64,000 nt of DNA from Raphanus sativus (Eukaryota; Streptophyta; Magnoliopsida; Brassicales; Brassicaceae): positions 12,549,693 to 12,613,692 of the forward strand of contig NC_079514.1 of NCBI RefSeq assembly GCF_000801105.2, read 5' to 3'. The notes below the pieces were generated by a model that saw nothing but the letters and a program-made list of their open reading frames with translations, did no database searches and was not told the DNA's origin. How positions within the stretch are numbered: position 1 is the first letter of the stretch; each line of letters starts with the position of its first letter. This document shows positions 47,395-58,978 of this stretch, in pieces. Both the position numbers and the translations under genes were made by a program.

Positions 47395-50300
47395 CGTAAG
47401 CAAAGACCCGGCACCATGTAGGAATTTGGTTCCGTGTTTTCATTAAGTCAGTTATCGTTACGGCTGAGTTAATGTTACGTTGTGGCTGAATTAAAGAACA
47501 CGGCTGACTTAAGAGAAAACAACTGACTTAAGAAAATAAGTCAGCCGTTAGTGGCTGCTGATTTACAGAAATCTAGCTGATTTATGCGATAACAGCTAAG
47601 TTAAATACACACGTTACGGTTGATTTATACATCGGCGGTATGATTTCTGAAAAATTCGGCTGAGTTGTAGTTAAGACACAGCTGAGTTAAGTTTCCCCGG
47701 CTGAGTTAATCAACATTGACTGGCTGAGTTATTAAATTTACGGCTGAGTTTTGGGAGGTTGTTACGGCTGAGTTATATTTAATCAGCAATAATTAGATGG
47801 ATTAATACTAAATTCAGCATAGTTACGACTGGTTTATTAGTGAAAGATTAATTACTAGAATAGCATCCGTTTGACGGCTGATTTATTTGACGATACGGCT
47901 GATCTATGATTTTTCATCCAAATTACGGCGATTTATTAGCAAAAGATTAATTACTGAAATAATATTCACGTTTCTGCTGACTTACATTGTACATGAGAGC
48001 TGATTTATTTAGGCTGGGTTATATATTCGTTTGGCGGCCGACTAACCAATTTTCCATGTCATCCGCAATGTCATCAACTCGGATTTGCCATCTCATCACT
48101 AATGTTACAACAGTAAAATAAGGGTCTATGTTATTCTTCATCTTCTTTATCTATCTTCTTCATTGTATTCTTCATCTTTCTCCGAGATCTTATGGATCTG
48201 GTGTTTCCGAAATTGGGTCTAAAAAACATAAATTTAAAAAATTTAAATTATGAGACAGGTCTACTGCAGTCATCATCGTTATTAATGATGATCGGTTAAA
48301 GAAGAAGCTTCCTCTCCTCCAGTGTCATGTACGACGGTCCGACATCCTGTTACTTCCTCTCTCATTGGATTTGTTGTCCTGCAGAAGAAGAAAGACTTAA
48401 AGAGAGAGATGAAGAAGTTAAGTCCCGTAAATTGTAAGAAAATGAGAGAGTTGAACAAAAAAGTAAAAAAATGAGAGAAGACAAAGAAGATGATGCATTT
48501 AAAAGCTGATTTTATATGTTTCATGACTCATATGGTGCATCATCTGAATACGATAACTTTAGTTTATATAGTGAGTCTCCAACACATATGTTATGGCTGA
48601 ATTGTACATATGTTACGATATTCATACGTTACAGCTGAGTTATGCATACGTTACAGCTGAGTTTATAATTTTTATAACTTTATAGTTATATCGTTCAAGG
48701 TTTGAGGTTCAATTTTTTTTAAAAAAAATTAATATTGTGTTCAAAAGATAAACTTTATATTTTTATCACTTAATAGTTCTATAGTTTAGGGTTTGAGGTT
48801 CAAATTTAAGAAAAGATTAAATTTTTAATATTGTGTTCAAAGATAAACTTTATAATTTTTATAATTTTATAGTTCTATAGTTTAGGGTTTAAGGTTCAAA
48901 TTTAAGAAAATATTAAAGTTTTAATATTGTGTTAAGAGTTAAAGGAATTATTTTTTTCCTGCCCGAAATACGAAACATCGCGAAACAAATTACAGTCGAC
49001 GGCTGAGTTATAGGAACATTACGGCAGGCTTATACAATTCAGATACATTACACCTGAGTTATGCATACTTTACAGTTGAGATATGCATACGTTACGGCTG
49101 ATTTATGCATACATTACGACTGAGTTATGCATACGTTACGACTGAATTTATAATTTTTATAATTTTATACAGTATAACCTCTTTAAATTAATACTCTATA
49201 AATTAATATATACTAAAAATTCTATAAAATAATATAATTTTATAGTCTCAAATTAAGTTTTTAGTTCAGTTAGTATATTAATAAATTAATAATCTCTCTA
49301 AATTAATGTAAAATTATAGTTTTGGTATAGTCTCAACATTATTAATATATAAAGGTTTCACTGTAGTTCTATAGTTAAGGGTTTGAGGTTCAAATTTAAG
49401 AAATTTTAATATTGTTTTTAAAAGATAAAATTTATAACTTCTATAAATTTATAGTTCTATAGTTTAGGGTTTGAGGTTCAAATTTAAGAAAATATTAAAG
49501 TTTTAATATTGTGTTTAGAGTTAAAGGAATGATTTTTTTCCTCCCGAAATACGAAACGTCGCGAAACAAATTACACTCGAAGGCTGAGTTATATGAAAAT
49601 TACGGCTTGCTTATGCCATTCAGATACATTACGACTGAATTATGCATACTTTACGGTTGAGTTATGCATATGTTACGTCCGAGTTTATAATTTTTAAAAT
49701 TTTATAGTTCTATAGTTTAGGTTTTGAGGTTCAAATTTAAGAAAAAAATTAAAGTTTTAATATTGTGTTCAAAATATAAGTTTTATAACTTCTATAACTT
49801 TATAGTTGTATAGTTTAGGGTTTGAGGTTCAAATTTAAGAAAATATTAAAGTTTTAATATTGTGTTTAGAATTGAAGGAATGATTTTTCCCGCCCAAAAT
49901 ATTTGTTCCCGCCCAAAATACGAAACATCGCGAGACATATTATACTTGACGGCTGAGTTATAGGAAATTTACGGTTGAATTATGCATATTTTATGGTTGA
50001 GTTATTCATATGTTACGGCTGAGTTATAATCAAATTACGGTTGAGTTATGCATACGTTATGGCTGAGTTATGGTTACAATACAATTTTATAATAATCAAA
50101 TACTGAGTTATGGTTGCAATACGGTTTTGTTATAACAAATTCGACCAAAAAAACTTTTAGCAGACTCAAGATTCATCATTCAAACTTAAATTGAATATAG
50201 AAACCAAAAAAGAAACTAAAAAGACGAGTATATAGATTAGAAATCAAGAGACAAATATGTTGCATAAACAACATATATTTAAAAAATCAAAAATCTGAGA

Positions 50301-51960
50301 CATGTCTATTGCCGTAGTTGTCGTCTTCGATCGTGGTCGACTAGAGAAGAAGATTTCTCTCCTCCAGTGTCATGTATGGTGATTCGACATCCTGTTGTTC
50401 CCTATCTCATCGGATTCATCGTTTTCAGAAGAAGAAAGAGTTAAAGAGAGAGAGATGAAGTGACTAAGTCTCGTCAATTGTAAGAAAATGAGAGAATGAT
50501 TTTTGGCCTTTAGATTTCAATTAATCAATGACCATAAATTGTGATCCTTGAAAAAGAAATATTAACCAATGAGAAAAGGTGAGGATAGAAAAAAAAAGTT
50601 AATTTTGAACCCTTTGATTAAAATAAATCAATGGTCATGAAAAAAATAGAAATTGTAATTTTAGTTCTTTTCAATTTCTTATAAAAATTTGCTTAAATTT
50701 AAAGAATGTAGTTACGTGTTTAAATCAAAATTTAAAATGGAATTTAAAAATTAAAGATAATTTTTTTTTAAAAAGTGATTAAAATTTGAGTTTAACCCCT
50801 AAACTATAAACCTAAACTTTAAATCTAAACCTTAAAATTTAAATAATACAAAATATTATATTTAATGTTTAAATATAAACTTAATAATTTTATAACTTTA
50901 TGATTCTATAGTTTAAGATTTGAGGTTTAGATTTAAAAAAAAAATAAAGTTAAAGTCTTGTAAGTAGGAATTGTATAAGTGATTGTAAGAGAACATATAT
51001 CTCAAGATCAAGTTAAAGTCTCAACTTGAAAATTTAAGAAACTATACACATTCTGTTGATTTATATTCACTTGATATTGATAAGATTATCTTCAATATAA
51101 CTTTTTAAAGTATTTGAGTTCAGTTTTTTTTTTTAATTTTAGGGTATATTTGAGGTATGGCTGAGTTATGTAAACGATACGGCTGAGTTATCTAAACGAC
51201 ACGACTGAGTTATATAAACATTTTCTGATGTTAGGGTATGTTTGATGTATGACTGAGTTATATAAACGATACGGCTGAGTTACTAAATGACACGGCTGAG
51301 TTATATAAACATTTTCTGATTTTAGGGTATATTTGAGGTATGACTGAGTTATATAAACGATACGTCTAAGTTATCTAAATGACCCGACTGAGTTATATAA
51401 ACATTTTCTAATTTTAGGATATGTTTGAGGTACAACTGAGTTATATAAACGACACGGCTGAGATATATAAACGACACAAATGTGTGTAAACATAGCATAA
51501 GACAAATACAAAATACATGGGTGAGTTATGTTTTTTACATAAAAAACTAAAAATACAGGTTTTATGTATTATTCCGGTGATAACTCCTCCATGTCTCCAA
51601 GCTTCATTGAACTCCTCTGTGTCGTCTCTGCTGAATCCGTCACTTCTTTCCGTCTCCTCCATTCTCTTCTTTTTCAATCTTCTCTTTCACTCAGAACTGA
51701 AAAATAGATTATGCAAATATGGGTATCAAATCACAAAACAAACTTAAATAAATACATCCCACAATTGCTGATTTGGGTGTTTTTGGAATATATTTGTTTT
51801 TTCTCTTCGGAATGCACACTTCTTATAGTTAGGTTTTCGGAGATTGGCGGGAAGTAACTCAGCCACAACTGCATATATAAACCAGCTGTAAAAGAAAAGT
51901 ACCTCAGCCACAAAATAAATTAAAACTCAGCCATAAACTCGAAAAACACAACATAGAAGA
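47395..51960. repeat. Dispersed CGGCTGAGTTAT motif array in duplicated modules
   Basis: About 60 degenerate copies of (A)CGGCTGA(G/T)TTAT occur, nearly all in one orientation. They cluster at 47461-48050, 48590-48665, 49000-49150, 49575-49690, 49950-50110 and 51155-51530, with inverted copies at 51855-51940. Between clusters are repeated blocks: TTATAGTTCTATAGTTTAGG units, a CGAAATACGAAACATCGCGA block three times (about 48964, 49545, 49912), and a 200-bp block present twice (48255-48460, 50295-50490). No gene is present. Such arrays resemble those in VANDAL/Mutator elements, but no termini were identified. Confidence 0.85.
49170..49363. mobile_element. Emigrant-like (pogo/mariner) MITE, 194 bp
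   Basis: Ends CAGTATAACCTCTTTAAATT and (reverse complement) CAGTGAAACCTTTATATATT, with TA on both sides (49168-49169, 49364-49365). It interrupts one copy of the TTTTATAGTTCTATAG module, whose other copies show the empty site with a single TA. The CAGTAAAACCTCTATAAATT-type end is the Emigrant family signature. Confidence 0.9.
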
Positions 51961-53105
51961 TGATTTCGGGCGATTGCAGCTAAGAAGATTTCGTAGAAAC
52001 GATTGGAGACGATGATTTTGGGGAATGCGATATCGAAGAATACAAGACAGAGAGTTAGTTCGAGGAAGAGGGAGTAAACACAGTGTCCACGACGATTTCA
52101 GGGAAGAGGCGGTTATAGTTCCTTTAGTTCTTCGACAAAGTTGTGTTGTGTTGTTGTGTTTTTTTTCAACGTTTATGTAATTAAAGAGATGATTGATTGT
52201 TCTCTATTGCTGATGTGGATACTTAATTAGTGATGTAGATTTAATGTTTAAAAATAATTTCAACTAAAAAAAACTAATCAAGAGTTTTAATCGTAATTTA
52301 CTAGGGTGTACAAATACTCTAGTAGTTTTTAAAAGATGTATGTTACATTAGTTATAAATCAACTTTTCCATAACATTCTAGTAATTTTATCGTAAAAATC
52401 ATGTGAAAGGGAAACACATTGAAAATAGAGTAGTTGCATACTATGACTATATTTCAAACATTATTTAGGTGGATGGGCATCACAAAGAAACAAACGGTAC
52501 AACTTCTGTTTTAACCCCAAACTGCCCATGTAACTATCTCTTTGCGTCTGGTTTTATTTTGTTTCTCTTACCTTTTTTTTGGACAAATCTTATCCTATTA
52601 TTTATAAATCGACATGTGATTACCCTATTATTTGACGTCTCGTTTTGTTATGTATGAATAACGAAGTTATTCAGTCAAAGAAAATTTGTGAAGTTATCTG
52701 TATAAAGTATTATAATACTCATAAAAGAAATTAGAGTTTCGAGTTTCTATTTGGGTTAGGGTTTAAGGTTAAGAATATAGAGTTTCTATTTTGATTTTAG
52801 GTTTAGATTTTTTATTTGGATTTAAGGTTTAGAATTTAGAATTTCTATTTAAGTTTAGAGTTTAGATTTTCTATGTGAGTTTAGGGTTTAGAGTTTAGAA
52901 TTTAGAATTTATATTTGGGATTAAAATTTAGGTTAATACTTGAGTTGGGTTCCTGGTTTTATGGTTTTGGATTATCACCATTTATTTTTAATCAATTTGA
53001 TTATATTATTTATGTTTAACCAAAAATATAACCGGTTTTGCAGTCAATATAAACGCTCATCTCTAAAGGGATAATAAGGTAATTTTGTTTTCGCTGTTTT
53101 GACCA
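51961..53105. other. Intergenic DNA, no gene seen
   Basis: 52735-52930 carries repeated GAGTTTxTATTTxGGTTTAGGG-like units. No gene is supported. Confidence 0.5.
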
Positions 53106-53114
53106 TATAGCTAA

Positions 53115-53797
53115 GGGAAAATTCCATAAAAATACCCAAACTAAATTTTGTTAAGCTTTTTAATACCCAAACTTTTTCACTACCCAGTTTAATTCTCCAA
53201 CTAATTATTTTGCTCATTTTAATACCCAAATTTTTAACATTGTACCCACTTTAATACCCAAACTTTATTTATTTAAATAAAAATACTAAAAAGTTTCAAA
53301 CAAAACTTAATAAAATCTCAAAAAATCTAAGAAAAAATATTAAAAATTCTAACTTTATTTTAAGATTTAGAAAAGAAGGTAGATAAACCATTGAAAATTT
53401 ATTTTTTTCAAAAAATAAATGAATTTGAATGATAAAAATAAATTTCGTTTTTTACTTTAGAAAACAAACTAAATACAATATTTAAAACTTAGAAATTTTA
53501 TTACAAAATTTAATATTTTACACTATTTAGTTATTTTTATTTCTCAAACACCAAAAACATTTAGAATTTTCTGAGTTTATTTATAAATTTTAGATATTTT
53601 TAAAACTTTTATTTGAAACTTATTAGTATTTTTATTAAAATAAATAAAGTTCGGGTATTAAAGTGGGCACAATTTTAAAAGTTTGGATATTAAATTGAGT
53701 AAAATAATTAGTTGGGGTATTAAACTGGGTAGTGAAAAAGTTTGGGTATTAAAAAGCTTAACAAAATTTAGTTCGGGTATTTTTATGGAATTTTCCC
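53115..53797. mobile_element. Mutator-type foldback MITE, 683 bp
   Basis: Long inverted arms start GGGAAAATTCCATAAAAATA on the left and (reverse complement) the same on the right. They stay alignable for well over 150 bp, with repeated TTTAATACCCAAACTTT units. A perfect 9-bp duplication, TATAGCTAA, flanks it (53106-53114, 53798-53806). The 9-bp duplication and long arms mark a TIR Mutator MITE. The transcript would fold into a near-complete hairpin. Confidence 0.93.
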
Positions 53798-53828
53798 TAT
53801 AGCTAATTAAATTTCTTTTTGCATGGTT

Positions 53829-54204
53829 TTTTATTTAACGCTGATTTATTATGATATTACAATTATTAGGAAGATTACATAGACGATTCAACAACCGACA
53901 ATACTACGTGTCTTATGAAGATCTACGCCTAACTGCATCATCTGAACCGTCCTATGAAGATACACGCCTGATCAAATTTACTTGCACCATATTGAAGATC
54001 CCTTGTAATCCTTCCTTCCATAATCTGCATAGTTGCCTATAATTCTTTTCTGCACAGTTGCCTAATAAATCGCACTCTCTCCGGAACTTGAAATCGGAAT
54101 TTGAGATAATCTGCAATAAATTGAATAGTCTGAGTGTCGAACCCCATACCTGGATGTAAAAACCTTTAGACCTTAACTATTAGGCTACGGTGCTTCCACC
54201 TTTT
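53829..54204 (-). mobile_element. Full-length tRNA-derived SINE with 13-bp TSD
   Basis: The perfect duplication TTTTTGCATGGTT (53816-53828, 54205-54217) flanks 376 bp. On the minus strand the 5' end reads GGAAGCACCGTAGCCTAATA (A box TAGCCTAATAGTTAAGG), then the B box GGGGTTCGACACTC near 54140. It ends in an A/T-rich tail (ATAATAAATCAGCGTTAAAT). Partial copies lie at 10815 and 28074. Confidence 0.88.
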
Positions 54205-54217
54205 TTTTTGCATGGTT

Positions 54218-54621
54218 ACATAAATAATTTAGTTTTATGGATATCTACCCAAATGACTCTTGAAAATACATCTTTTATATTAAATCAAAGAGCAGAAAAA
54301 GATCGTCGTCACTTGATGAATGGCTCTGGCAGACTGGGCTCTGTAAACAGGTCTTTTATTCTTGGATTAAACTAAAAATTAAAGAGAGGCATATGTATTT
54401 CAGTATTTGACAAAACGTGAAGCTAAAATGGCGCAATTCTAAAAAAATGTTAACATAAAAATCTTTCCCGTATTATTTAAGGTAGGCGTAATAGAGCCAG
54501 GCATTCTACAGCTTGCTGTTGTGAATGTTAGCAGGGCCGTTTTCTTATTTAAGCAAACATAATTATCAAATATATATTCTAAGGTCGGTCTTTCTAGTAC
54601 TTGGAGCTGAATCAAATCCTT
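54218..54621. other. 3' flank of the first DUF1216 gene
   Basis: No gene seen. The likely 3' UTR of the minus-strand gene occupies the right part. Confidence 0.5.
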
Positions 54622-55706
54622 CTAGAAGCTGCCTGGGGATACCGTGCCGCCTGGGGATCCTGAGTTGCTTGTGGTAGTTTGTTGGGATGACTTGTGGCCT
54701 GATTGATAGTTGACAGAACCTGCATAATTAGTTGACCCTGTTTTTCCTGAAAAGGATCTACCAAAAGAGCTTCCTCCTTCCGTTGAAGTAGCAGGCCCAC
54801 CAGCCATTCCAGTGACAGGGACAGTGCCTGTGCCAGTGCCAGTGGTAGTGCCGGTGGCGGTACCGGTGGTGGTACCGGTGGCTGTGCCGGTGGCTGTGCC
54901 GGTGGCGGTTCCGGTGGCTGTGCCGGTGGTTGTGCCGGTGGCGGTGCCGGTTGTGGTGCCAGTGGCTGTGCCGGTTGTAGAAGTTCCAGTAGTTGAACCT
55001 CCGGTGGCCACATTGTCATCGCTGCCATCAATTCCTAGGGATTTTATGTCAATAGAGCTTCCACTCTTTGATGCCGCACTGACAACAACTTGACTAATCA
55101 CTTGTGCCCATTGCATAAGAGACGTGAGCATCAATTGTCTTTGTCCACTTGTCATTTCCGTTGAACTGCTACTCGTTTGCGAGGTCAAAGTATTTCCCAT
55201 ATTCATTAACACATTCATTACCTTGCTGGTATCCACCTGATAACCAATTAAATGAAATCAAAATTTTACCAAACCACGACCATTTTGTAATACTAACATT
55301 CCTGATTAGACAGTACTAGATTTTGACATGTTTTTTTAAAATGCAAGATTACGGTTAACAAATTTTAATATTTTACCGACGATCCGCTGGTACCACCCAG
55401 TGCAGAAAGAGCACTTTGGACGCCCTCAGCTTTCCCTTTCAAGTCAACATTCGACCCCGAACTTATTGCGCCCACGTAAGACCTTAAATTTCCAAATAAG
55501 TTCTTGTACACAGGCTTCAATGGGCACTTCAACTCCAACAGGTTCACAAACTTCAGCATACCCTTGCAAGCGAACGGCCTAAGCCCCCTAGATCTTCTGG
55601 GAATTTTTCTAAGGAAGTGCCTTAATAAAAACGTCCCTTGCACTTCATAAACCGTACTTAGTGCTACTAGTAACAATAGACATACCGCCGACGAAATTCT
55701 TGCCAT
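54622..55706 (-). CDS. Secreted DUF1216-family protein with Thr/Gly repeat tail
   Basis: Exon 1 is 55706-55377 (110 codons, GTAAAA donor) and exon 2 is 55236-54622 (TTATCAG acceptor), giving 314 residues in phase 0. The N-terminus MARISSAVCLLLLVALSTVY ending VQG is a signal peptide. A Cys-containing helical domain follows (ACKGMLKFVNLLELKCPLKP, LFGNLRSYVGAIS), then a second helical block (RQLMLTSLMQWAQVISQVVV). This layout fits DUF1216, a Brassicaceae family whose Arabidopsis members cluster at At3g28780-At3g28840, next to the three genes seen here. The tail is a TGT(T/A) tetrapeptide repeat encoded by a 12-bp minisatellite, then a Ser/Gly-rich end. Family members are reported as anther/pollen expressed. 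Molecular function is unknown. Confidence 0.85.
54820..54985. repeat. 12-bp coding minisatellite in DUF1216 gene
   Basis: About 13 imperfect GTGCCGGTGGC(T/G)-like units encode alternating TGTA/TGTT peptides on the minus strand. The repeat also opens false frames on the other strand and in another frame. Confidence 0.9.
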
Positions 55707-55767
55707 TTTTGTTTTGTTTTTTAATTTTTTTTTGTTTGTTTTGGAGTTTTACAATTACTAAGCAGCA

Positions 55768-55875
55768 GTTTATAAAGATGTTTCAATGGTCTAAATTTAT
55801 TTATGTGCTTAAGAGAAAAAGGTGGATCGATTCAAGGCCGCGAGAGAAAAGCACAAGCTGTTCTCATATGTTTCG
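55768..55875 (-). promoter_or_regulatory. Core promoter of first DUF1216 gene, conserved with its paralogue
   Basis: TTTATAAA lies about 65 bp before the start codon. Upstream (55789-55860) the sequence aligns with the region before the second DUF1216 gene: GGTCTAAAT, TAAGAGA, GGTGGA, CGCGAGAGAAxAGCA, in the same order and spacing. Confidence 0.7.
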
Positions 55876-56139
55876 CATTCTACTTGGACAGAAATTTATG
55901 TTGCTCTCCGTGTCATTCTATTTATGGAAAAAAGTTTCTTTTCTCATTCGAAATGAAGTAATTTAATGCAATTAACTTCTGGTGACAACACAAAGTTCAG
56001 ATGGTGTAAAGCCAAAGTAATTGATTTCATACTGTTTTCTTATAAACCCATAGCATTTTAGAATACTTGATGAAATATATTCACGCCGATAAAATTGTAG
56101 TAACTCTCAAATTTTGTTAAAAAAAAAACATGAATATTC

Positions 56140-57600
56140 TATTTAACCATTTAAACAACTTATCTTAACTATTCACTTAAAGCTTCAAGTTAATTTGACT
56201 AAGGCCTCGATTGGTACAGATAGCAAAATCAGTAGCATTATGCTATAGGAGCAGTATGCTGAAGAAACTGTATGTTCTTATTTAAAAATTTAATAATGTG
56301 ATTAGCAAAGCAGTATCAGTATACAATATTAAAGTTATCATAAAAGTTATTATATAATATATATTTTAAAATAAAGTATATAAATTATAACATATTATAA
56401 TATTTTTATTAAAATAATGAACCTTATTTAATTATAGAAATTAATGAAATTTTAAATGTGAAACATTATTATTAAAAAAAAATATAAAATTATTTAAAAA
56501 CATAAAAATTTAATTATGGATATAAAAATAATTTTCTATATTATTAAATAAAATTAATTAATTATATATAATTTACATATATATATTATCAATATTTATT
56601 TATTGGTAGAGCAGTAACAAATCATATATAATATTATCATAAAACTAATATATGACATATAATTTATTTATTTCTAAATATATAGATATGTATATTTTAT
56701 AATATATGAGTATATAAATATATATTATTTATGTTATTTTATTAAAATAATGAATTTTATATGTAATTATATAAATTATATTATATTTTAAATGTAAAAT
56801 AATGTTCTTTTTCAAAACTTAAAATATTAATCACAAATTTTTATTTTTAAAATATAAATTTATTTTTTGATTATGAACATAATTTACATTATTAAATAAG
56901 ATAGATTAATTATATATAATTATTTTTTTGCAAATGCTCTACTAAAAGCTCCATATGAAAGCATTGAATAAAAATTCATTTTAGAGAGCATTACATCTTG
57001 TAAATACTTTATGATAAGTGTTAATTGAATAATAACGAGTATAATGCTTATGCTAATACTCTGCTCTGCTAATCCAGCTCTAAGCAAATTTTAAGACGTC
57101 GTTATTTTGGTTAAAAGATTGATTAAATGGGGATAATCGCTGTTAAAACAATACAACATCTTTTTGTAAATTAGAAAACTCTATAATCCTTTGTTCTCCA
57201 AATGTAAATCCCTAATTCACTGAAAATCGAAAAACACACTCTCTTCAAACCTTTGTTTTGATTTCATGATGAGAAAAAATGAAACAGATGCAGACAGTGG
57301 AAATAATATATGGGACGACGAGAGGAATTAGGGATCGAGACAAAGGTTTGAAGATAATTTTTGTGTGTTTTTTTCAATTTTCATAGACCTAGGAATTTAG
57401 GTATGGAGAAGAAATGATCTTGAGAGTTTTCTACAAAACGACGCTATATTGTTTTAACAAAGATTATAAATGGAGATTAACTCTGTTTTGTCAATCTGTT
57501 AACAAAAGTAACGACGTCTTAAAATTGGTTTAGTCAAATTAACTTGAGGTTTTAAATGACTAGTCAAGATAAGTTGAGGTTTTAAACGGTTCAAAACAAA
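56140..57600. mobile_element. Large foldback element interrupted by a MITE
   Basis: The left arm (56140-56202, resuming at 57084 to about 57290) and the right arm (about 57300-57600) are inverted copies: TTCAAGTTAATTTGACTAA, ATTTTAAGACGTCGTTA, TGTTAAAACAATA, TTCAAACCTTTGT. The arms are diverged and the ends approximate. No target duplication was established. Confidence 0.65.
56203..57080. mobile_element. PIF/Harbinger-type MITE inside the foldback arm, 878 bp
   Basis: TAA flanks both sides (56200-56202, 57081-57083). Ends GGCCTCGATTGGTACAGA and (reverse complement) GAGCTGGATTAGCAGAGC are imperfect inverted repeats. The intact right arm of the host foldback shows the site without the insertion. 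Confidence 0.7.
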
Positions 57601-58978
57601 ATTTATCATTTTAATCAAATTGGAAAGTTCATGATTTAGATGATAATTTTCCTTAGTGATACTGTATAATTCTTATTCGTACGAAGTTCGTTTATAAAAT
57701 TTTCAAGGTTAATTAATAACTAGATATTTATTATTGTTATTATTATTATTTTGTCAAAGGAGTTAGAATTTTATACGGTCCATTTATTATTATCTTCTGA
57801 ACCTTAGTGCTCGCTCTATTTGCGAGGTTTATGAAATCACCTAACTCGAATTCGATTGGGGTTAAGTAAAGATTAATGAATTATGATTTTCTTAAAATGT
57901 TTGTAAATATATGTAATTTTTATATAAATTTTTAAATTAAACATAAATAATAAATAAAATGTTTGGATCGATCCATTAATCATCAATTGATATTGAGTTT
58001 GAAGTTCACTAAACTTAATATGATATTATAACCACATAAACCTAAATATTAAAATGCATAATAATCAATCCACGCAATTTTCTAATCCGGTTCAAGAAAT
58101 GGCTTATGTTCTCCGGTTCGATAATGATATTTTGGAGACTAATGATTACTCCTTCTGTTTCATATTGATATTTAAGGTTTTTGCATATGAATTAAAAAAA
58201 ATACTAATTTTATATTATTTATCTTAGTTACATAATTATGAAACTAGTTTAACTAATCAGAAAATACAGTGTTTTGTAATTGATCACAAAATTTAATGAT
58301 ATTAAATTTGATTTTGAATAATGAAAACTTAAATTATTTTTCAATAAATATTTTTTTTAAACACCATTTAAAGTGATACGAAAAAATTAGAAAGAAATCA
58401 TTATCCCAAAAAAGAATATTAAAATGATGTAAAAGCTGATGGATCATTAGCCCTAATCTGTATAAGAATATAAATTTTCACAAAAGTTTCGATGAAACAT
58501 AAATAATACTCTCGTTGTATCATTTCAAGTGGATTTTAAAATTTTCATAAAAATTAAGAAATTACAAAATTTTATGTAATTTATCTTGGTTATATAAAAA
58601 TAACATTAAATAAAATTCGTTCAACCAATAAAAAAACTACAGTTTGGCTTCCAATGTTTTTTCTTAAATGCACACAATGAGAAATCCTGGAAGTTAATAG
58701 ATGCCTTATTAATTTAGAAGAAGAAAATTATTCAAAATCCTTTTTATAGGAATCACTCGCTTCTGTATGTAACATACAGAGCGGTTACATTCTATCTGTA
58801 TTGTCTTACAGAGTTATTACATGCATACGTCGGTCTTTAGCTAGACACTCCTGGCCTATACCGATCTTAGTTTTATATACAAAAAAAATATCTGATAGTT
58901 TAGCTACTAATTAAAATAAGTATTTTGGCATTACTGGATGGTCATACTTGCTGATTTTCCGCGTATTAATGCAGCTTC
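57601..58978. other. Intergenic DNA with decayed Stowaway-like copies
   Basis: CTCCTTCTGTTTCATATTGA (58152 on) and CTCTCGTTGTATCATTTCAA (58509 on) begin sequences similar to the Stowaway family seen at 30904 and 34597, but without intact right ends. No gene seen. Confidence 0.5.

Noticed and set aside
47395..51960. CRISPR-like or satellite array
   Set aside because: Spacing is irregular, repeats are degenerate and nested in larger modules, and the organism is a plant.
54612..55093. Pro/Gln-rich minus frame 54612-55031 and Val/Pro-rich plus frame 54812-55093
   Set aside because: Both are created by the 12-bp minisatellite that stays open in several frames.
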